Shown here: one piece after another, positions 1 to 11,903 of the stretch
Numbering within the stretch: the stretch's first letter is position 1
Layout of the letters: each line of letters opens with the position of its first letter
Origin: Oncomelania hupensis
Lineage: Eukaryota > Mollusca > Gastropoda > Littorinimorpha > Pomatiopsidae
Assembly (NCBI GenBank): GCA_036898135.1
Contig: CM072513.1
Span: forward strand, 13,443,022-13,507,021
DNA: 64,000 nucleotides
Direction: 5' to 3'
Notes under the pieces: generated by a model
Database searches by the model: none
What the model was told of the DNA's origin: nothing
What the model saw: the letters and a program-made list of their open reading frames with translations, nothing else
Position numbers and translations under genes: made by a program

Positions 1-221
1 AGGACGCAATCAGTACTACAATGCCTCTAGTTGGACTGCCGCCTTGCCAGATTTGATGAAGATGATTTATTTCCATAATTATACGTCAACAACATTGTCA
101 TCCTTTACGGCTGTACAGGCAGTGAGAAGCGCCTTGCCTGGCAAATTTCGTTACAACGACAGGCCAGTTCTGTGGTCACAACGTCAAGGATGTCCATCAT
201 AAAAGACAATAAGGTAAATGA

Positions 222-602
222 TTGTGGACAGACAACTATGGCAGTCTGGTGTTTGTCGTTATAACAGCGTGGACATTGTGGATAGACAACTATGGCTGTC
301 TGGTGTATGTCGCTATAACAGTGTTGACATTGTGGATAGACAACTATGGCTGTCTGGTGTTTGTCGCTATAACAGCGTGGACATTGTGGATAGACAACTA
401 TGGCTGTCTGGTGTTTGTCGCTATAACAGCGTGGACATTGTGGATAGTCAACTATGGCTGTCTGGTGTTTGTCGCTATAACAGCGTGGACATTGTGGATA
501 GACAACTATGGCTGTCTGGTTTATGTCGCTATAACAGCGTGGACATTGTGGATAGACAACTATGGCTGTCTGGTGTTTGTCGCTATAACAGCGTGGACAT
601 GT
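222..602 (+). repeat. 54-bp minisatellite, about 7 copies
   Basis: The unit holds ggacattgtggatagacaac, then a tatggctgtctggtgt part, then cgctataacagcgt. Because 54 is a multiple of 3, several frames stay open through the array; the resulting repetitive ORFs on both strands are by-products. It lies in the intron 3' of EGF-like exon 17. Confidence 0.93.
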
Positions 603-776
603 TGGCGGTGGCGCTACGTCTTCTTCATCAGTCTTCATCAGTCGTAGTCACCGTCGTCATCATCATCATTATCGTCGTCGTCGTCATTGTCGTAGCCACC
701 ATCATCAGCTTCATCATCATTCCCGTACCACGTCAACGACAACGGAGACATTCAAAGGTCCAGTTTGCAACAATAC

Positions 777-886
777 TGCACAGTTCTTTCCAGTCCAGCC
801 GCCATGACAGTGGCATGTGTAACCTTGGAAACCGTTGACGCACATGCCGTCATTTTGGCACGGTGAGGACGCACAGTGGTCAGTGC
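777..886 (-). CDS. EGF-like exon 17 (3' boundary uncertain)
   Basis: Acceptor TTTTCAG before GCACTG. It encodes GTDHCASSPCQNDGMC, then VNGFQGYTC, then HCHGGWTGKNC. Six Cys are intact. The calcium start is degenerate (GTDHC), and Met replaces Ser/Thr at the O-fucose position (CQNDGMC). The only nearby donor (GTATTG) would end the exon at 777 in phase 0, unlike all other EGF exons. The frame stays open for another 50 bases or so, so it may continue into a different domain. Confidence 0.8.
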
Positions 887-1119
887 CTGAAAAGTTGACC
901 AAAAGTCAGTTGTGGTACACGGACTGCTCTATTTCTGATTCTTAATTATGGCAGTGAATCTGAATTTCAATTCTATAATGCACTGTGTTGCTGGCAACTT
1001 TGTCCAAAAATATATGACACACAAAGACAGATATACTGGCCCCAAAATATATTATATTACATTACATGATTATTGCTTTAGGTCCAGCGGACTCCTCGGA
1101 GCCAAATCAGGACCGCCCA

Positions 1120-1593
1120 AAATATATGCCACACAGACACACATGTCAACATATATGACACACACACACACACACATTCACGAACACACACATGTTAACA
1201 TATATGACAGACACTCCGCCATCGAGAGAAGCGTTGCCACGGCATATAGGTCCGTACTGGATTGACCCGCTGTATCACATTAGTAAAAGGCCTGTAAACA
1301 GTCACAATAGCATCTGACACACACATGTCAACATATATATGACACACACATGTCAACACATATGACACACACATGTCACCATATATGACACACACACACA
1401 TGTCAACATATATGAAACACACATGTCAACAAATATGACAAAAGCACACACGTCAATATATATCACAAACACACACACAGTTCACACATTTCAACAAATA
1501 TGAAACACACACACAGACACACAAAATATATGACACACACACAGACTCACACATACACAAAGAGACACGCACAAACAATTCAGCCTATATGAT

Positions 1594-1624
<31 letters not shown>

Positions 1625-1655
1625 GACACACATGTCAAACTATGTGACACACAGA
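1120..1655 (+). repeat. AC-rich degenerate minisatellite
   Basis: Irregular repetition of acacacatgtcaacatat and atgacacac with varying spacing, mixed with (AC)n. It is intronic and has no coding signal. Confidence 0.8.
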
Positions 1656-1659
1656 CCCA

Positions 1660-2490
1660 AATCCAAGTTACAGAAATTTAAAAGGCCATTGTCACATTAA
1701 AAGATGATCTAATGGGCAATCGTTGCTCGCAATGAGCCGCTAAACTGCGAATGTTTTACGTCTCTTCAATGTTGTGTAAACAAACACCCGTGCATGCAGA
1801 GTTTCAATGCGATGCTATTTTAGAATAAACCTACAAACTATTTTACATTAAAACAATTATTTTTGCTAAATCTTATTTTTCCGGTCGGGCAACTCTCACT
1901 TTGAATTTGAAAATGATCCGTGACGCTGAATTTGGACAGATCCCTTCGAACATTGTTATATGTTATGTTATGAACATAGCTTTGGGTTATGTCATTACAG
2001 GATGGTGTAGTATTCCGTGGTGTTGCCTCTGGTGGTGGTGGCTGTGACGATGCCAATCCTGCTGTTTGGTCTGTTGAAACCCCACACAACTATCCGAAGG
2101 AGGAAGAGGAGGAGGAAGAAGAAGTAGTAGTAGTATATTTTATTAACGTCTGCTAAAACCAAAGGTCATTCGAGACGACATATACAAAATGGATTTTAAA
2201 GTGTGAATAAAATATCAATTAAAAAAATAACAGTAAAACATGAAATCGAATACACAATAGGCCTAAATTTACACAGGCAATTACATGCATAAAAAGAGCT
2301 ATATACAAACTTACATTGACAACACTCATAGACAATGCATTTTCTGTTTTTAAAAAGAAAACCACATACATATATCATATAAATAAATACATAAATAAGC
2401 AAATGAAGCGTACATACATTGGAATTTACAAATAATCACATTGACACACTAGACAACAAAATCGTCCATGTATAAGTACAATTTAACATA
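1660..2490. other. Intron sequence without assigned feature
   Basis: AT-rich sequence with a short GGA/AAG/TAG-type simple repeat at about 2095-2142. Open frames here are short and unconvincing. No exon signal was found. Confidence 0.5.
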
Positions 2491-2714
2491 GAAGAAGAAG
2501 AAGAAGAAGAAGAAGAAGAAGAAGAAGAAGAAGAAGAAGAAGAAGAAGAAGAAGACGAAGAAGAAGAAGAAGAAGAAGAAGAAGAAGAAGAAGAAGAAGA
2601 AGAAGAAGAAGAAGAAGAAGACGAAGAAGAAGAAGAAGAAGACGAAGACGAAGAAGCAAGAAGAAGAAGAAGCAGCAGAAGAAGAAGAAGAAGAAGAAGA
2701 AGAAGAAGAAGAAG

Positions 2715-2744
<30 letters not shown>
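2491..2744 (+). repeat. (AAG)n tract, 254 bp
   Basis: Almost pure AAG with a few GAC and AGC interruptions. Homopolymeric ORFs in it are artefacts. It reads GAA/CTT in the transcript strand of the EGF gene. Confidence 0.97.
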
Positions 2745-2745
<1 letters not shown>

Positions 2746-2778
2746 CATTAATAACACCGGTCAATCATTTACACCCAC

Positions 2779-2892
2779 CGAGTTCACAGCTGACACCGGA
2801 GAACCCCGGGGCGCAGACACAGCTATAGCTGCCTATTTGATCCAGACAGGTGGCTTTGTTCTGGCAAGGGCTGCTATTACACTCGTCAATGT
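2779..2892 (-). CDS. EGF-like exon 16, calcium-binding type
   Basis: 114 bp, phase 1-1. Acceptor TTTGCAG, donor GTGGGT. It encodes [16 protein letters not shown], then LDQIGSYSC, then [12 protein letters not shown]-glucose, O-fucose and hydroxylation consensus are present. A 254-bp GAA/CTT tract begins about 35 bases downstream in the intron. Confidence 0.92.
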
Positions 2893-3039
2893 CTGCAAAT
2901 GACACAAAGACATCTGTTCCATACTGTGCAAAGACAACCAGGCCAAGCCAACAATATCTTGGCATTCACAAACTGCCATTTCAGAAACAACTACAGCAGC
3001 TCTTGCACTGCAAATCTCTCCCTTAGTTTGGGAGAAAAT

Positions 3040-3343
3040 CCTATCCTATCCTATCCTATCCCTTAATACGGAGGTCGTAGGGGCACCACAGATGATCGTT
3101 TAACCAGCGTACTCCATCTTTCCATGTCCTCAGCAACCCTGATTGTTTCGCTCAGTGTCAAACCAGTCCATTCTCGAATGTTGTCCTCCAACCTCTTTTT
3201 CTGTCTCCCTCTTCTTCTACCTCTTCCTTGCACTGTGCCTTGCATGATGGTCTTTGCAAGACCTGATGATCTGGTGACGTGGCCATACCATCGGAGTTTA
3301 CTTATTTTCACCACTGTGAGCAGGTCATCGACTTTTTCACCAC
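3040..3343 (-). mobile_element. 5'-truncated RTE-like LINE, 3' end with target duplication
   Basis: The minus-strand ORF ends in the C-terminal block of RTE-type reverse transcriptases: KLRWYGHVTRSSGLAKT, then RGRRRGRQKKRLEDNI, then LVKRSSVVPLRPPY. The 3' tail is (GGATA)n. The insertion is 304 bp and is flanked by an 11-bp target duplication, tgggagaaaat (3029-3039 and 3344-3354). Related copies lie at 25159, 37348-39855 and 39856-40420. Confidence 0.88.
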
Positions 3344-3461
3344 TGGGAGAAAATAGGATAAGAAAAAATCAACAACCAACAAACAAACAAATAATGACGT
3401 CACTATGAGGATGTCACCCGATATACATAAGTTTAGACTAAGGTTAATCGTATCTGTACAG

Positions 3462-3935
3462 CAGTGTTCCCTCCACACACAAAAAATGAGAGTCCTTGGG
3501 ACTCCCAGGTATAAAATTTTAAGAGTCCTTGTGCAAATTTTGAGAGTCCCCAAATCGGTGGATGAACGGGTTTTGGGCCCAGTCAACCAAGTCAGAAGTG
3601 ACATGATCGTATATGAAAGAATCAAAGAATGGATTAACGAAGATTTCTTTTGTTCAGTGAATGTATTGCTTGGAGGAAGTTTACAATGCGTGCGCATGCG
3701 ATTTTTAAGGACGACAACTCCCACACAATCTTTAATCGTCTGCAATGGCAGTCTCAGTTGGGTTCTGATTCTGATTATGCCGTGAATTAGTTCGCCACTC
3801 GTTGGTCGTATTTATGACATCAGCGATTCCCAAAAAATGTGTGCGTCCACAGGACGCACATATGCAAATTTTCCTGCGTCCTTTCTCATATTTTGTGCGT
3901 AATTGACGCACTACTGTGCGTAATCGGGAACACTG
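3462..3935. mobile_element. Terminal-inverted-repeat MITE
   Basis: The ends are CAGTGTTCCC and GGGAACACTG, an exact 10-bp inverted repeat, flanked by a 6-bp direct repeat GTACAG (3456-3461 and 3936-3941). The inside has short repeated phrases (gagagtcc, gcgtccacaggacgc) and no transposase. Probably a non-autonomous DNA element; the superfamily is uncertain. Confidence 0.75.
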
Positions 3936-3941
3936 GTACAG

Positions 3942-5275
3942 TCTAATTTTATACAAAGTTTAAAGGAAATTAAAACAAAAAGTAAAAGGTTACGTCATTA
4001 TGATTATATTACTCGATTTGTATAAGTTTGTTTTTTATTGGAAGCATAGAAAAGGTCTAAGTTTACACCAAACTTGAACCAAATCCCTCCAATAGTTGAA
4101 AAAAAAAATTATGACGTCACCATAATGACGTCAAACGATGACGTCAACCAATATAACATTGTTTTGTTTTACTCTAATTACATTAAAACTAAAAGGGTAA
4201 AGCCCATATGACTCACATGCTTCTTATGGCGCTGGCTTAATTTAACACGAAAATGACTGCACTTCCCCCTACCCAAAAAGTGCGCAAATATCACCTCCGG
4301 ACCCCGGCCAGACGGACAAAGCCCAAAACAATAGTTCTGAGAACTTTACAGCTCGGGAACTAATAATTATCACTGAGTCATAAAATTTTTTATGCGCTTG
4401 ACAAGTACAAAAAAACATACAACATGTAGATCTAGTATTGAAACAGCTGACACACTGGCGAGCTGAGAACACAGCCACATGACCATGATTGTGTATCTAT
4501 GGCACACCATGTGTATCTATGGCACACCATGTGTAGAGTAGCACAGGGCAAAAGGCCTACTGGGGGTCAAACGCCCATCCCCAATATTTATGAGATCACG
4601 TGATGCAACGAGTTATGTCGTGCTTTATAAGATTCCTCCCATTACGAGCACTAGCACGCCACAAAAAGGATTAAAGCAGACGAAACGGTCAGTTTTTCAG
4701 TTCGACTTGTTTGTATTCGCCTTGTTTAGAGTAATTGTATACTTCCTTCAAGTTCGATGCCATCGTCTAAATAGCAAATAAAACAAAATGTCTCCCTGTT
4801 TCGTTGTTAAAGGGATCTGTCAGCCTTCAGCCAGAGCTGTTAAATCTAAAATATTCTTAAAGGTTTTTCCACTACATTCTATAGGTAAGCAGTAAGTCAG
4901 ACTGGGGCTAAACGCCCATAGTGGTATCGGGGTAAGACGCCTACCTTGGGCCTTTTGCCCCATATATAGGGCTTCTTGCCCCCTTATTGTTTTGAATGAA
5001 GAACCTACTAGTTCACATAGGCTGCTGCGTAAATATGTGTGTATATTTGTATTTTATAATTTATTTTGCCCAATTTTCTTTGAAACTAAGTCTGACAGAA
5101 ACGTTTTAAAATTGCCTACAGACATGACGAGAACTTACAAAGGGAAGTGTGACCAAGACAACTTGCTATGGCACTAATCCATAGTCATGTAAACCATGGG
5201 CACCAGAGGAGGGGAGGCAGATCTGTACTGTCATTGTCTCATTCCATGGAGGACAGCATCCAATAAGGATTTTAC
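3942..5275. other. Intron sequence with clustered TGACGTCA sites
   Basis: There are three perfect TGACGTCA octamers at 4112, 4126 and 4139, and one more at 3395. A 20-bp direct duplication (atgtgtatctatggcacacc) lies near 4490-4535. A fragment near 4195-4240 shares gcccatatgactcacatgct with 21668-21695, a small interspersed repeat. No coding exon was seen. Confidence 0.5.
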
Positions 5276-5383
5276 CCAAGATACTGTCAATACACTGCAG
5301 TCCCAGCTCTGTAGGCCAGCCGCCATTATCACTTGTGTTGTACACACACACCTTGTCCCTGTAGTATTCAAACCTATGTTCAA
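5276..5383 (-). CDS. Candidate non-EGF exon (low confidence)
   Basis: The minus strand has an acceptor-like TTGCTCAG before TTGAAC and a donor-like GG/GTAAAA. The 108 bp between are open in phase 1-1, the same frame and phase as the flanking EGF exons. It would encode VEHRFEYYRDKVCVYNTSDN, then GGWPTELGLQC, then IDSILG. It has only two Cys and no recognisable domain. It could be a small linker exon or chance; the phase match is the only support. The open frame continues past the donor to 5166. Confidence 0.3.
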
Positions 5384-5614
5384 CTGAGCAAGATATAGAC
5401 AGCATGAACACAGCAATAACGCATTCTTTCCCGCTAGCTACAGTGTACGTGCGGTTTTTTTTTAATAGCTTTTGTCGCCAATTTTAAGCCATAAAACCTT
5501 TGCGATGGTAACTTTGCCTGAATAAAACAACATTTACTGCAGAATGACCGCGACTTTTTACCATCAAAATCGGTATATATATAAATAAAATACCGAGTTA
5601 TGATTGCAACCTAC

Positions 5615-5728
5615 CTGTTTGACACTGGGTGTCTGTGTAACCAAGGGCGCAGTGGCATTTGTAACCGTTGACTCCGTCTTCACACGTCGCGCCATTGTGA
5701 CAAGGGTCACTGGCACATTCATCTATGT
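5615..5728 (-). CDS. EGF-like exon 15, calcium-binding type
   Basis: 114 bp, phase 1-1. Acceptor TTATCAG, donor ACAG/GTAGGT. It encodes [16 protein letters not shown], then EDGVNGYKC, then [11 protein letters not shown]. Six Cys and all consensus motifs are intact. Confidence 0.93.
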
Positions 5729-5849
5729 CTGATAACAATGAAACAGCAATACAATTGCCACGGTGGCCCTCAAATCCAGTATACAAAATCTCATCTTATC
5801 GCATAGACTTGTCAGCATTACATGTAAGATAATAACAACAACAAAAACA

Positions 5850-5859
5850 ATAATAATAA

Positions 5860-5937
<78 letters not shown>

Positions 5938-5950
5938 TATTAATAATAAT

Positions 5951-6003
<53 letters not shown>
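5850..6003 (+). repeat. (AAT)n tract
   Basis: AAT microsatellite with a few AAA interruptions, directly upstream of the L1-like insertion at 6085. Confidence 0.95.
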
Positions 6004-6005
<2 letters not shown>

Positions 6006-6084
6006 CCAATAAAACAACAACAACAACAACAGCAATAATACTAATTACAATAATGCATTCTATATACGCATGAATGAACAATTC

Positions 6085-7603
6085 TTCGCAGAGATTGCTT
6101 GAGTATAATGTAGTAAGGGCGGCTGTTCATCAGTTTAGACGTAAGTATAATGGTAATGAATTGTCGGTTCCAAACTTTAGTAGACCTCCACAGTTCCATT
6201 CAAGATATATTTATAAATGTAGAGATTTTAGGTTTTTACTTTGTGAATATAAGGTGTCTAGCCCATGTTCTGTTGGATTTTGGGAAAAAAAGTTTGGCAT
6301 TGAAATTAAAAGTGAACACTGGTTAATGCCCATAACAGTAACTGCAGAAACACGTATGCGATTATTACAGTGGAAAATACTACATAATATTTATCCGACA
6401 AATATTTTGTTGCAGAAAATGAAAGTTACTGAAACACAGAATTGCACATTTTGTCATGATGATGTGGATTTTATTGAACATTTTTTTTATGATTGTCCGA
6501 ATGTTAAAGTTTTATGGAAAACTATTGAGCAGTTGGTTTTGGTTAACTATGGAGTTACACTTAAGTTCCAGGTTACAGATATATTGTTTGGCATTCAACA
6601 AGGAAAGCTCTCTAAACGTGTTTGTAATAAAGTAAACTATTTGATTTTGCTGGCTAAAATATGTATAAGTATCTACAAGAAAACCAAAGCAACAAGACCT
6701 TTAAAAGATATATTTGAAGTTCAGATGCGTTATAGAAAGTTTGTTTAATGTGCTGTTCTAGTTTAAAGGTGTACTTTGCTGTGAAAATGTTTTGCCATGC
6801 TTTATACTTGACATAGTTTGTTAAATTGTGACAATGAATGACAAAAAAAAAAAATAAATAAATAAATAAAATAAAATTAGAATTTGAACAATTCTGCTAT
6901 CCAACTGTTAGAACAATTAAAAACAGTGCGCAGAGTTTTATTTTAGTGTGTAATTAATATTAATGTTCAGTTGTGATTTATTTATTATGAAACGTGTGCT
7001 TTGAATCAAAGATGGAACCGTCTTCAGTGTTGTTTGACCTCGCCATATTTGATTAGAAGGACGTTATTTTCCTGTGCAGTCCTGTGAGGAAAGTGCTGTA
7101 TGAAACATTGACATTGTTTGAGTAATATTGTTTGATTTTTGTCGTTTCAGAAATACTAAATTCAGTTAATTTAGTTACATGGTTCTAGTGTATTCCTGTA
7201 AACAGGGGTACAGTAAGTTCTTGCAATTAGGAAATTTATGAATGTCTTTTCTAAAAAATTTCAGATATCTCATGTATATATTTCAGCAGCTAAATTCTTA
7301 GGTTTCCTGAGATTCTTTAAAATTTGCAGGAAATGTATCAATTTCTAGCTGCAAAAACGTATTGTAAAGCATAGCATAATTATTCAAAGTGCTCGCCCTT
7401 TTTCACATTGTGTCTACAATGCTCAGGGGAGAGCATTTAATTACTTCCCTTTATGAAGTCGTTTGTGATGTGTTCAACGAAAATAATTAGTGTTCTTTTG
7501 TGATCCAACTTTGTTATTGTGTAAAATATATTGCGTAATGGCGTGATGTATTTATTTATTGTGAAAACAGTCCATGCTCTGCAATGTTGTAAAATGTAAT
7601 TTG

Positions 7604-7641
<38 letters not shown>
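6085..7641 (+). mobile_element. 5'-truncated L1/Tx1-like LINE with poly(A) tail
   Basis: The ORF from the insertion point to 6748 carries the C-terminal region of L1/Tx1-type polymerases: ETRMRLLQWKILHNIYPTN, then a Cys-His cluster CTFCHDDVDFIEHFFYDC, then VLWKTIEQL. About 860 bp of AT-rich 3' UTR follows, ending in an A-run of about 35. The flanks show an 8-bp duplication aacaattc (6077-6084 and 7642-7649). Endonuclease and catalytic RT are missing, so this copy cannot move. Confidence 0.82.
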
Positions 7642-7644
<3 letters not shown>

Positions 7645-7701
7645 AATTCATGACAATAATGACCAATTACAGTGGTTTTACTCCGAACGTATTTGACTTA
7701 C

Positions 7702-7815
7702 TTGTATGACAGACAGAATCTGTGTAGCCTGGAGCACAGGTACAGACAAAGCTGTTGACTTGGTCATGACACGTGGCATTGTTCTGACAGGGATTGCTCC
7801 CACACTCGTCTATAT
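7702..7815 (-). CDS. EGF-like exon 14, calcium-binding type
   Basis: 114 bp, phase 1-1. Acceptor GGCCAG, donor GTAAGT. It encodes [16 protein letters not shown], then HDQVNSFVC, then TCAPGYTDSVC. All three modification consensus motifs are present. A poly(A)-tailed L1-like insertion ends 60 bp into the next intron. Confidence 0.92.
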
Positions 7816-8289
7816 CTGGCCACAGTCATGGAAAAAAACCAGGTAAAAATAGCGATGTTGACTGAACAGAATCTGAAAACTTTATTATCTCCACAAGAGA
7901 AACTCCTACATGGATTTGCTGTCAGTTAAAAAGTTACAAGCAAATAAAAACTATGTTCAAAATATCGTTCACTGATTCACTGACACAATGGTATAATAAT
8001 TATAGTCTTCAATGCAACATAAACTATGCAACATGCACAAAGCACATACATTTGAATAAACATCACTGCATGGCACAGTAATCAGTATATCAGATAGTCA
8101 TTAATGGCACATACAGCACAAGTTATAATAGTTAAACTAAATTTATAAGATTCACTCTCTAAATCATTGTATTAAATCACCATTACAGTTCATAACCAAG
8201 TCACCACACACACACACCCAGATATTTGCAATACATCATAAATGGGTTCATTTAAGAATGTAGGAATCGGAAAGTCATTTCTTGATGGA
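7816..8289. other. Intron sequence, nothing assigned
   Basis: AT-rich sequence between the EGF-like exon 14 acceptor and the palindrome. No repeat, exon or ORF that I can support. Confidence 0.5.
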
Positions 8290-8347
8290 AAAGGGTTAGG
8301 GCAAGGGTTAGTTGCAGCGCTGCAACTAGCCCTTACCCTAACCCTTT
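8290..8347. repeat. 58-bp palindrome with telomere-like TTAGGG
   Basis: Two 29-bp arms meet without spacer at gcagc/gctgc (8318/8319) and match at 27 of 29 positions. Each arm contains GGGTTAGGG. It could form a hairpin or cruciform. It may be the fold-back end of an unidentified element covering about 8290-8560. Confidence 0.85.
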
Positions 8348-8889
8348 GCTAAAAAGTTGACCTAGTTCGTCTCCTATAGGCGACGCAATAGGTCGAAGTT
8401 TCTTCAAAATTTCTCCGAAAATTGACTGTATTTTCTCCGTCCAGGATAGAGCACTCCTGGTTACTTAAAACACTCGTATGCACTACAACTGCACTCCCAT
8501 GCACTAAAAGAGCACTCCCGCGCATTAGAAAAAAGTGGGGTCCAGGAAAAAAGTGGGTTCCAAGCAAATAAACCCATTTGTTACTAGAAAAGACAAGGTC
8601 TGAAACACATTTGTGCGTTTTTTCACGTACACAAGCACGCACACACACGCACACACATTCAACGCATATCAAGAATCATATGGGTATGAAACAGGTCCTG
8701 GTCCTGGCAGTGGATACCTTCGGGACTCTGAAAATGGCTGCCAGAAGGAAAAGGTGGTAGCTGAGGTAAGATATGAGTGGAGCTCTTGTAGCCACGCCCA
8801 CACACAGAAGCACTCCTGCTTTTATCCCACCGCTTTCCCGCACACTTCACTGTTATTCAACACCGTCTTATTCCTTACAAAGTGGGTTT

Positions 8890-11800
8890 TCATGCTTATG
8901 CCATACAACCTTAACCCTTGTTGTTGGTGGTCTTCATGCTTATGTAATACAACCTTAACCCTTGTTGTTGGTGGTCTTCATGCTTATGTAATACAACCTT
9001 AGCCCTTGTTGTTGGTGGTCTTCATGCTTATGTAATACAACCTTAGCCCTTGTTGTTGGTGGTCTTCATGCTTATGCAATACAACCTTAACCCGTGTTGT
9101 TGGTGGTCTTTATGCTTATGTAATACAACCTTAACCTGTGTTGTTGGTGGTCTTTATGCTTATGTAATACAACCTTAGCCCTTGTTGTTGGTGGTCTTCA
9201 TGCTTATGTAATACAACCTTAACCCTTGTTGTTGGTGGTATTCATGCTTATGTAATACAACCTTAGCCCGTGTTGTTGGTGGTCTTCATGCTTATGTAAT
9301 ACAACCTTAGCCCTTGTTGTTGGTGGTCTTCATGCTTATGCAAAACAACCTTAACCCTTGTTGTTGGTGGTCTTCATGCTTATGTAATACAACCTTAACC
9401 CTTGTTGTTGGTGGTCTTCATGCTTATGCAATACAACCTTAACCCTTGTTGTTGGTGGTCTTCATGCTTATGTAATACAACCTTAACCCTTGTAGTTGGT
9501 GGTCTTCATGCTTATGCAATAAAACCTTAACCCTTGTTGTTGGTGGTCTTCATGCTTATGTAATACAACCTTAACCCGTGTTGTTGGTGGTCTTCATGCT
9601 TATGCAATACAACCTTAACCCTTGTAGTTAGTGGTCTTCATGCTTATGTAATACAACCTTAGCCCTTGTTGTTGGTGGTCTTCATGCTTATGTAATACAA
9701 CCTTAACCCTTGTTGTTGGTGGTCTTCATGCTTATACAAAACAACCTTAACCCTTGTAGTTGGTGGTCTTCATGCTTATGTAATACAACCTTAACCCTTG
9801 TAGTTGGTGGTCTTCATGCTTATGTAATAAAACCTTAACCCTTGTTGTTGGTGGTCTTCATGCTTATGTAATAAAACCTTAACCCTTGTAGTTGGTGGTC
9901 TTCATGCTTATGTAATAAAACCTTAACCCTTGTTGTTGGTGGTCTTCATGCTTATGTAATAAAACCTTAACCCTTGTAGTTGGTGGTCTTCATGCTTATG
10001 TAATAAAACCTTAACCCTTGTTGTTGGTGGTCTTCATGCTTATGTAATACAACCTTAACCCTTGTAGTTGGTGGTCTTCATGCTTATGTAATACAACCTT
10101 AGCCCTCGTTGTTGGTGGTCTTCAAGCTTATGTAATACAACCTTAGCCCGTGTTGTTGGTGTTCTTCAAGCTTATGTAATACAACCTTAGCCTGTGTTGT
10201 TGGTGGTCTTCATGCTTATGTAATACAACCTTAGCCCGTGTTGTTGGTGGTCTTCAAGCTTATGTAATACAACCTTAGCCCGTGTTGTTCGTGGTCTTCA
10301 AGCTTATGTAATACAACCTTAGCCCGTGTTGTTAGTGGTCTCCATGCTTATGTAATACAACCTTAGCCCGTGTTGTTGGTGGTCTTCAAGCTTATGTAAT
10401 ACAACCTTAGCCCGTGTTGTTAGTGGTCGTCAAGCTTATGTAATACAACCTTAGCCTGTGTTGTTGGTGTTCTTCAAGCTTATGTAATACAACCTTAGCC
10501 CGTGTTGTTAGTGGTCGTCAAGCTTATGTAATACAACCTTAGCCTGTGTTGTTGGTGGTATTCATGCTTATGTAATACAACCTTAGCCCGTGTTGTTGGT
10601 GGTCTTCAAGCTTATGTAATACAACCTTAGCCTGTGTTGTTGGTGGTCTTCATGCTTATGTAATACAACCTTAACCCTTGTTGTTGGTGGTCTTCATGCT
10701 TATGTAATACAACCTTAACCTGTGTTGTTGGTGGTCTTTATGCTTATGTAATACAACCTTAACCTGTGTTGTTGGTGGTCTTCATGCTTATGTAATACAA
10801 CCTTAACCCTTGTTGTTAGTGGTCTTCATGCTTATGTAATACAACCTTAACCCTTGTTGTTGGTGGTCTTCATGCTTATGTAATACAACCTTAACCCTTG
10901 TTGTTGGTGTTCTTCATGCTTATGCCATACAACCTTAACCCTTGTTGTTGGTGTTCTTCATGCTTATGTAATACAACCTTACCCCTAGTTGTTGGTGGTC
11001 TTCATGCTTATGTAATACAACCTTAACCCTTGTTGTTGGTGGTCTTCATGCTTATGTAATACAACCTTAACCCTTGTTGTTGGTGGTCTTCATGCTTATG
11101 CCATACAACCTTAACCCTTGTTGTTGGTGTTCTTCATGCTTATGTAATACAACCTTAACCCTTGTTGTTGGTGGTCTTCATGCTTATGTAATACAACCTT
11201 AACCCTTGTTGTTGGTGGTCTTCATGCTTATGTAATACAACCTTAACCCTTGTTGGTGGTCTTCATGCTTATGCAATACAACCTTAACCCTTGTTGTTGG
11301 TGGTCTTCATGCTTATGCCATACAACCTTAACCCTTGTTGTTGGTGGTCTTCATGCTTATGTAATACAACCTTAACCCTTGTTGTTGGTGGTCTTCATGC
11401 TTATGTAATACAACCTTAACCCTTGTTGTTGGTGGTCTTCATGCTTATGTAATACAACCTTAACCCTTGTTGTTGGTGGTCTTCATGCTTATGCAATACA
11501 ACCTTAACCCTTGTTGTTGGTGGTCTTCATGCTTATGTAATACAACCTTAAACCTTGTTGTTGGTGGTCTTCATGCTTATGTAATACAACCTTAACCCTT
11601 GTAGTTGGTGGTCTTCATGCTTATGTAATACAACCTTAAACCTTGTTGTTGGTGGTCTTCATGCTTATGTAATACAAACTTAACCCTTGTTGTTGGTGGT
11701 CTTTATGCTTATGTAATACAACCTTAACCCTTGTTGTTGGTGGTCTTCATGCTTATGTAATACAACCTTAACCCTTGTTGTTAGTGGTCTTCATGCTTAT

Positions 11801-11903
11801 GTAATACAAACTTAACCCTTGTTGTTGGTGGTCTTCATGCTTATGTAATACAAACTTAACCCTTGTTGTTGGTGGTCTTCATGCTTATGTAATACAACCT
11901 TAA
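8890..11903 (+). repeat. 44-bp minisatellite, about 68 copies
   Basis: The unit contains cttcatgcttatgtaatac, aaccttaaccc and ttgttgttggtggt. Variant blocks (tgtaataaaa; cccgtgttgtt; caagctta) are clustered, showing block-wise amplification. It is interrupted at 11903 by a LINE and resumes at 14359-14468, about 33 bp from the donor of EGF-like exon 13. 44 is not a multiple of 3, so no long ORF arises. Confidence 0.97.
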
